Origin: Thermosulfuriphilus ammonigenes
GTDB lineage: Bacteria > Desulfobacterota > Thermodesulfobacteria > Thermodesulfobacteriales > ST65
NCBI RefSeq assembly: GCF_011207455.1
Contig: NZ_CP048877.1
Coordinates: 240,576-304,575 of the forward strand
Reading direction: 5' to 3'
Length of the DNA stretch: 64,000 nucleotides
A model generated the notes under the pieces. The model made no database searches. It was given only the letters and a program-made list of their open reading frames with translations, and was not told the DNA's origin. Position numbers and translations under genes: made by a program. Below are positions 63,380 through 64,000 of the stretch, one piece after another (position 1 is the stretch's first letter; each line of letters begins with the position of its first letter).

Positions 63380-63438
63380 TCATGAATGCGCATGAATTTT
63401 CATGAAAATTTATATCATATGGTTATTGGAACGGTCAA
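63380..63438 (-). promoter_or_regulatory. Promoter and phased operator of the RHH-VapC module
   Basis: On the minus strand TTGACC (63433-63438) and TATAAA (63409-63414), 18 bp apart. CATGAA occurs three times, starting at 63381, 63391 and 63401 on the plus strand, exactly 10 bp apart. The outer two are flanked as TCATGAA and TTCATGA (inverted). This overlaps the transcription start region, a good site for RHH autorepression. Confidence 0.65.
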
Positions 63439-64000
63439 GGAGGGGCTCCACCCCTAGGCTCCAAAGCTTTCCCCAATCATAATTGACGCTGATGACCGCA
63501 AAATCCGGCTCCTTAAGGAAAGGGCGCCATACATAACGTATCCGGCATTGGGAGAGCAGCTCTTCCGGAAACTCCGTGGCCTCTCCCTCAAGCTCAAGCT
63601 GAAACCTTCTAGACGAGGGACTTCTACCAAAGCCAGGCCCCAATCATCCGGCTTATTGAAGGCACAGAGAATTTCGTTGCGGGTGATGGTCACCGTAGGG
63701 GCGCCGGAAACCCGGCCCTTGACCTCAATGAAGCGCAATTTTTCTCTCCCGCCATCCAGGTGAATAACGGACTCTATGTCATAGCCAAGATTTTCTCGGC
63801 TAGCGTCAACGGGATCATGGCCGAGCCGGCGCTCAAGGGCCATGACCGCGGCCATGGCCACCGGGATCTTTCTCGTCAACCAAAATGGCGCCTTGTTTCA
63901 GGAGGTCCTGGTAGCGTTCCAGAATAAGATTGATCACCGTATCAAGGAGAGGGTGGCCCGGAGCGACAAAGTCTGCGGTGGGCTTTCCGGGGACCTGGCG
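63410..64000 (-). pseudogene. DUF3883-type helicase (SNF2/DISARM-like) C-terminal remnant with deletion and frameshifts
   Basis: Coming in from the window edge the frame reads PGKPTADFVAPGHPLLDTVI and LKQGAILVDEKDPG, then fails. In another frame PVAMAAVMALERRLGHDPVD, NLGYDIESV and RFIEVKGRVSG (a DUF3883 nuclease-like core) continue to about 63605. A 5-base shift then moves the last block (LELEGEATEF, IRYVWRPF, SVNYDWGKLW) into a third frame. From memory, several hundred residues separate the first two blocks in intact relatives, so an internal deletion is likely. The rest of the gene is beyond 64000. Confidence 0.65.
63441..63615 (-). repeat. About 175 bp direct repeat, right copy
   Basis: Matches 62521-62690 at about 95% over 159 bp and has 5 extra bases near 63600-63604, which break the helicase frame in this copy. 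The copies are 920 bp apart. Confidence 0.85.

Overview
The window reads as a bacterial chromosome segment from an anaerobic, probably thermophilic member of the Desulfobacterota/Thermodesulfobacteria group. This placement is an inference from gene content (multihaem cytochrome, NtrC-type regulation, Liv transport with phenylacetate-CoA ligase-like genes, anaerobic-type cobalamin genes, many toxin-antitoxin genes) and from tRNA genes with encoded CCA ends. No rRNA or species marker is present. Genes are densely packed, with short gaps or small overlaps and mostly strong Shine-Dalgarno sites.

Layout. 1-1656 (minus): end of a CCA-adding enzyme gene, an FmdB-type zinc ribbon and a HExxH protein. 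1847-3049 (plus): a five-haem cytochrome c whose frame is interrupted by one in-frame TGA followed by a SECIS-like hairpin. 3111-11477 (minus): a CusCBA-type heavy-metal efflux operon plus its own NtrC-type response regulator and histidine kinase, behind a sigma-54-type promoter. 11660-14326 (minus): pheA and a porin-like protein. 14534-19732 (plus): glycosyltransferase, YkgJ-type protein, cobC, cobD, paaK and an ACT protein. 20653-23927 (plus): corA, cobU, cobT, cobS. 24065-33070 (plus): HU, a DUF465 protein, ilvBNC, psd, pssA, leuACD. 33116-39945 (plus): tRNA-Arg, an HsdR_N-like protein, livKHMGF and a PaaK-like protein lacking key catalytic motifs. 39942-45195 (minus): ClpP-like and rhomboid membrane proteases, a HAD protein, a formyltransferase-like protein, DsbC, a PfkB kinase. 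45281-48521 (plus): two GT4 glycosyltransferases and a duplicated DUF1566 protein. 48543-56610 (plus): copZ, copA, a Lon-like protease, cobQ, cbiB. 57159-59707 (plus): a cytochrome bd-superfamily oxidase-like pair with a C-terminal haem c. 59888-60154: tRNA-Lys, tRNA-Glu, tRNA-Lys.

60155-64000 (mostly minus) is different in kind. It is a decayed defence island next to the tRNA cluster. Fragments of an Eco57I/PglX-like DNA methyltransferase and of a DUF3883-type helicase are interleaved with a Phd-VapC, a ParDE and an RHH-VapC toxin-antitoxin module and with a broken RHH antitoxin. One module sits between two pieces of the methyltransferase. Another sits between two copies of an about 170 bp stretch from the 3' end of the helicase gene.

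The chromosomal part supplies branched-chain amino acid and phospholipid synthesis, a nearly complete cobalamin lower-ligand assembly set (cobC, cobD, cobU, cobT, cobS, cobQ, cbiB in three clusters), copper handling at two loci, and uptake of branched-chain or related amino acids. The strongest candidates for something new are the possible selenocysteine-containing multihaem cytochrome (1847-3049) and the toxin-antitoxin-dissected defence island (60473-64000).
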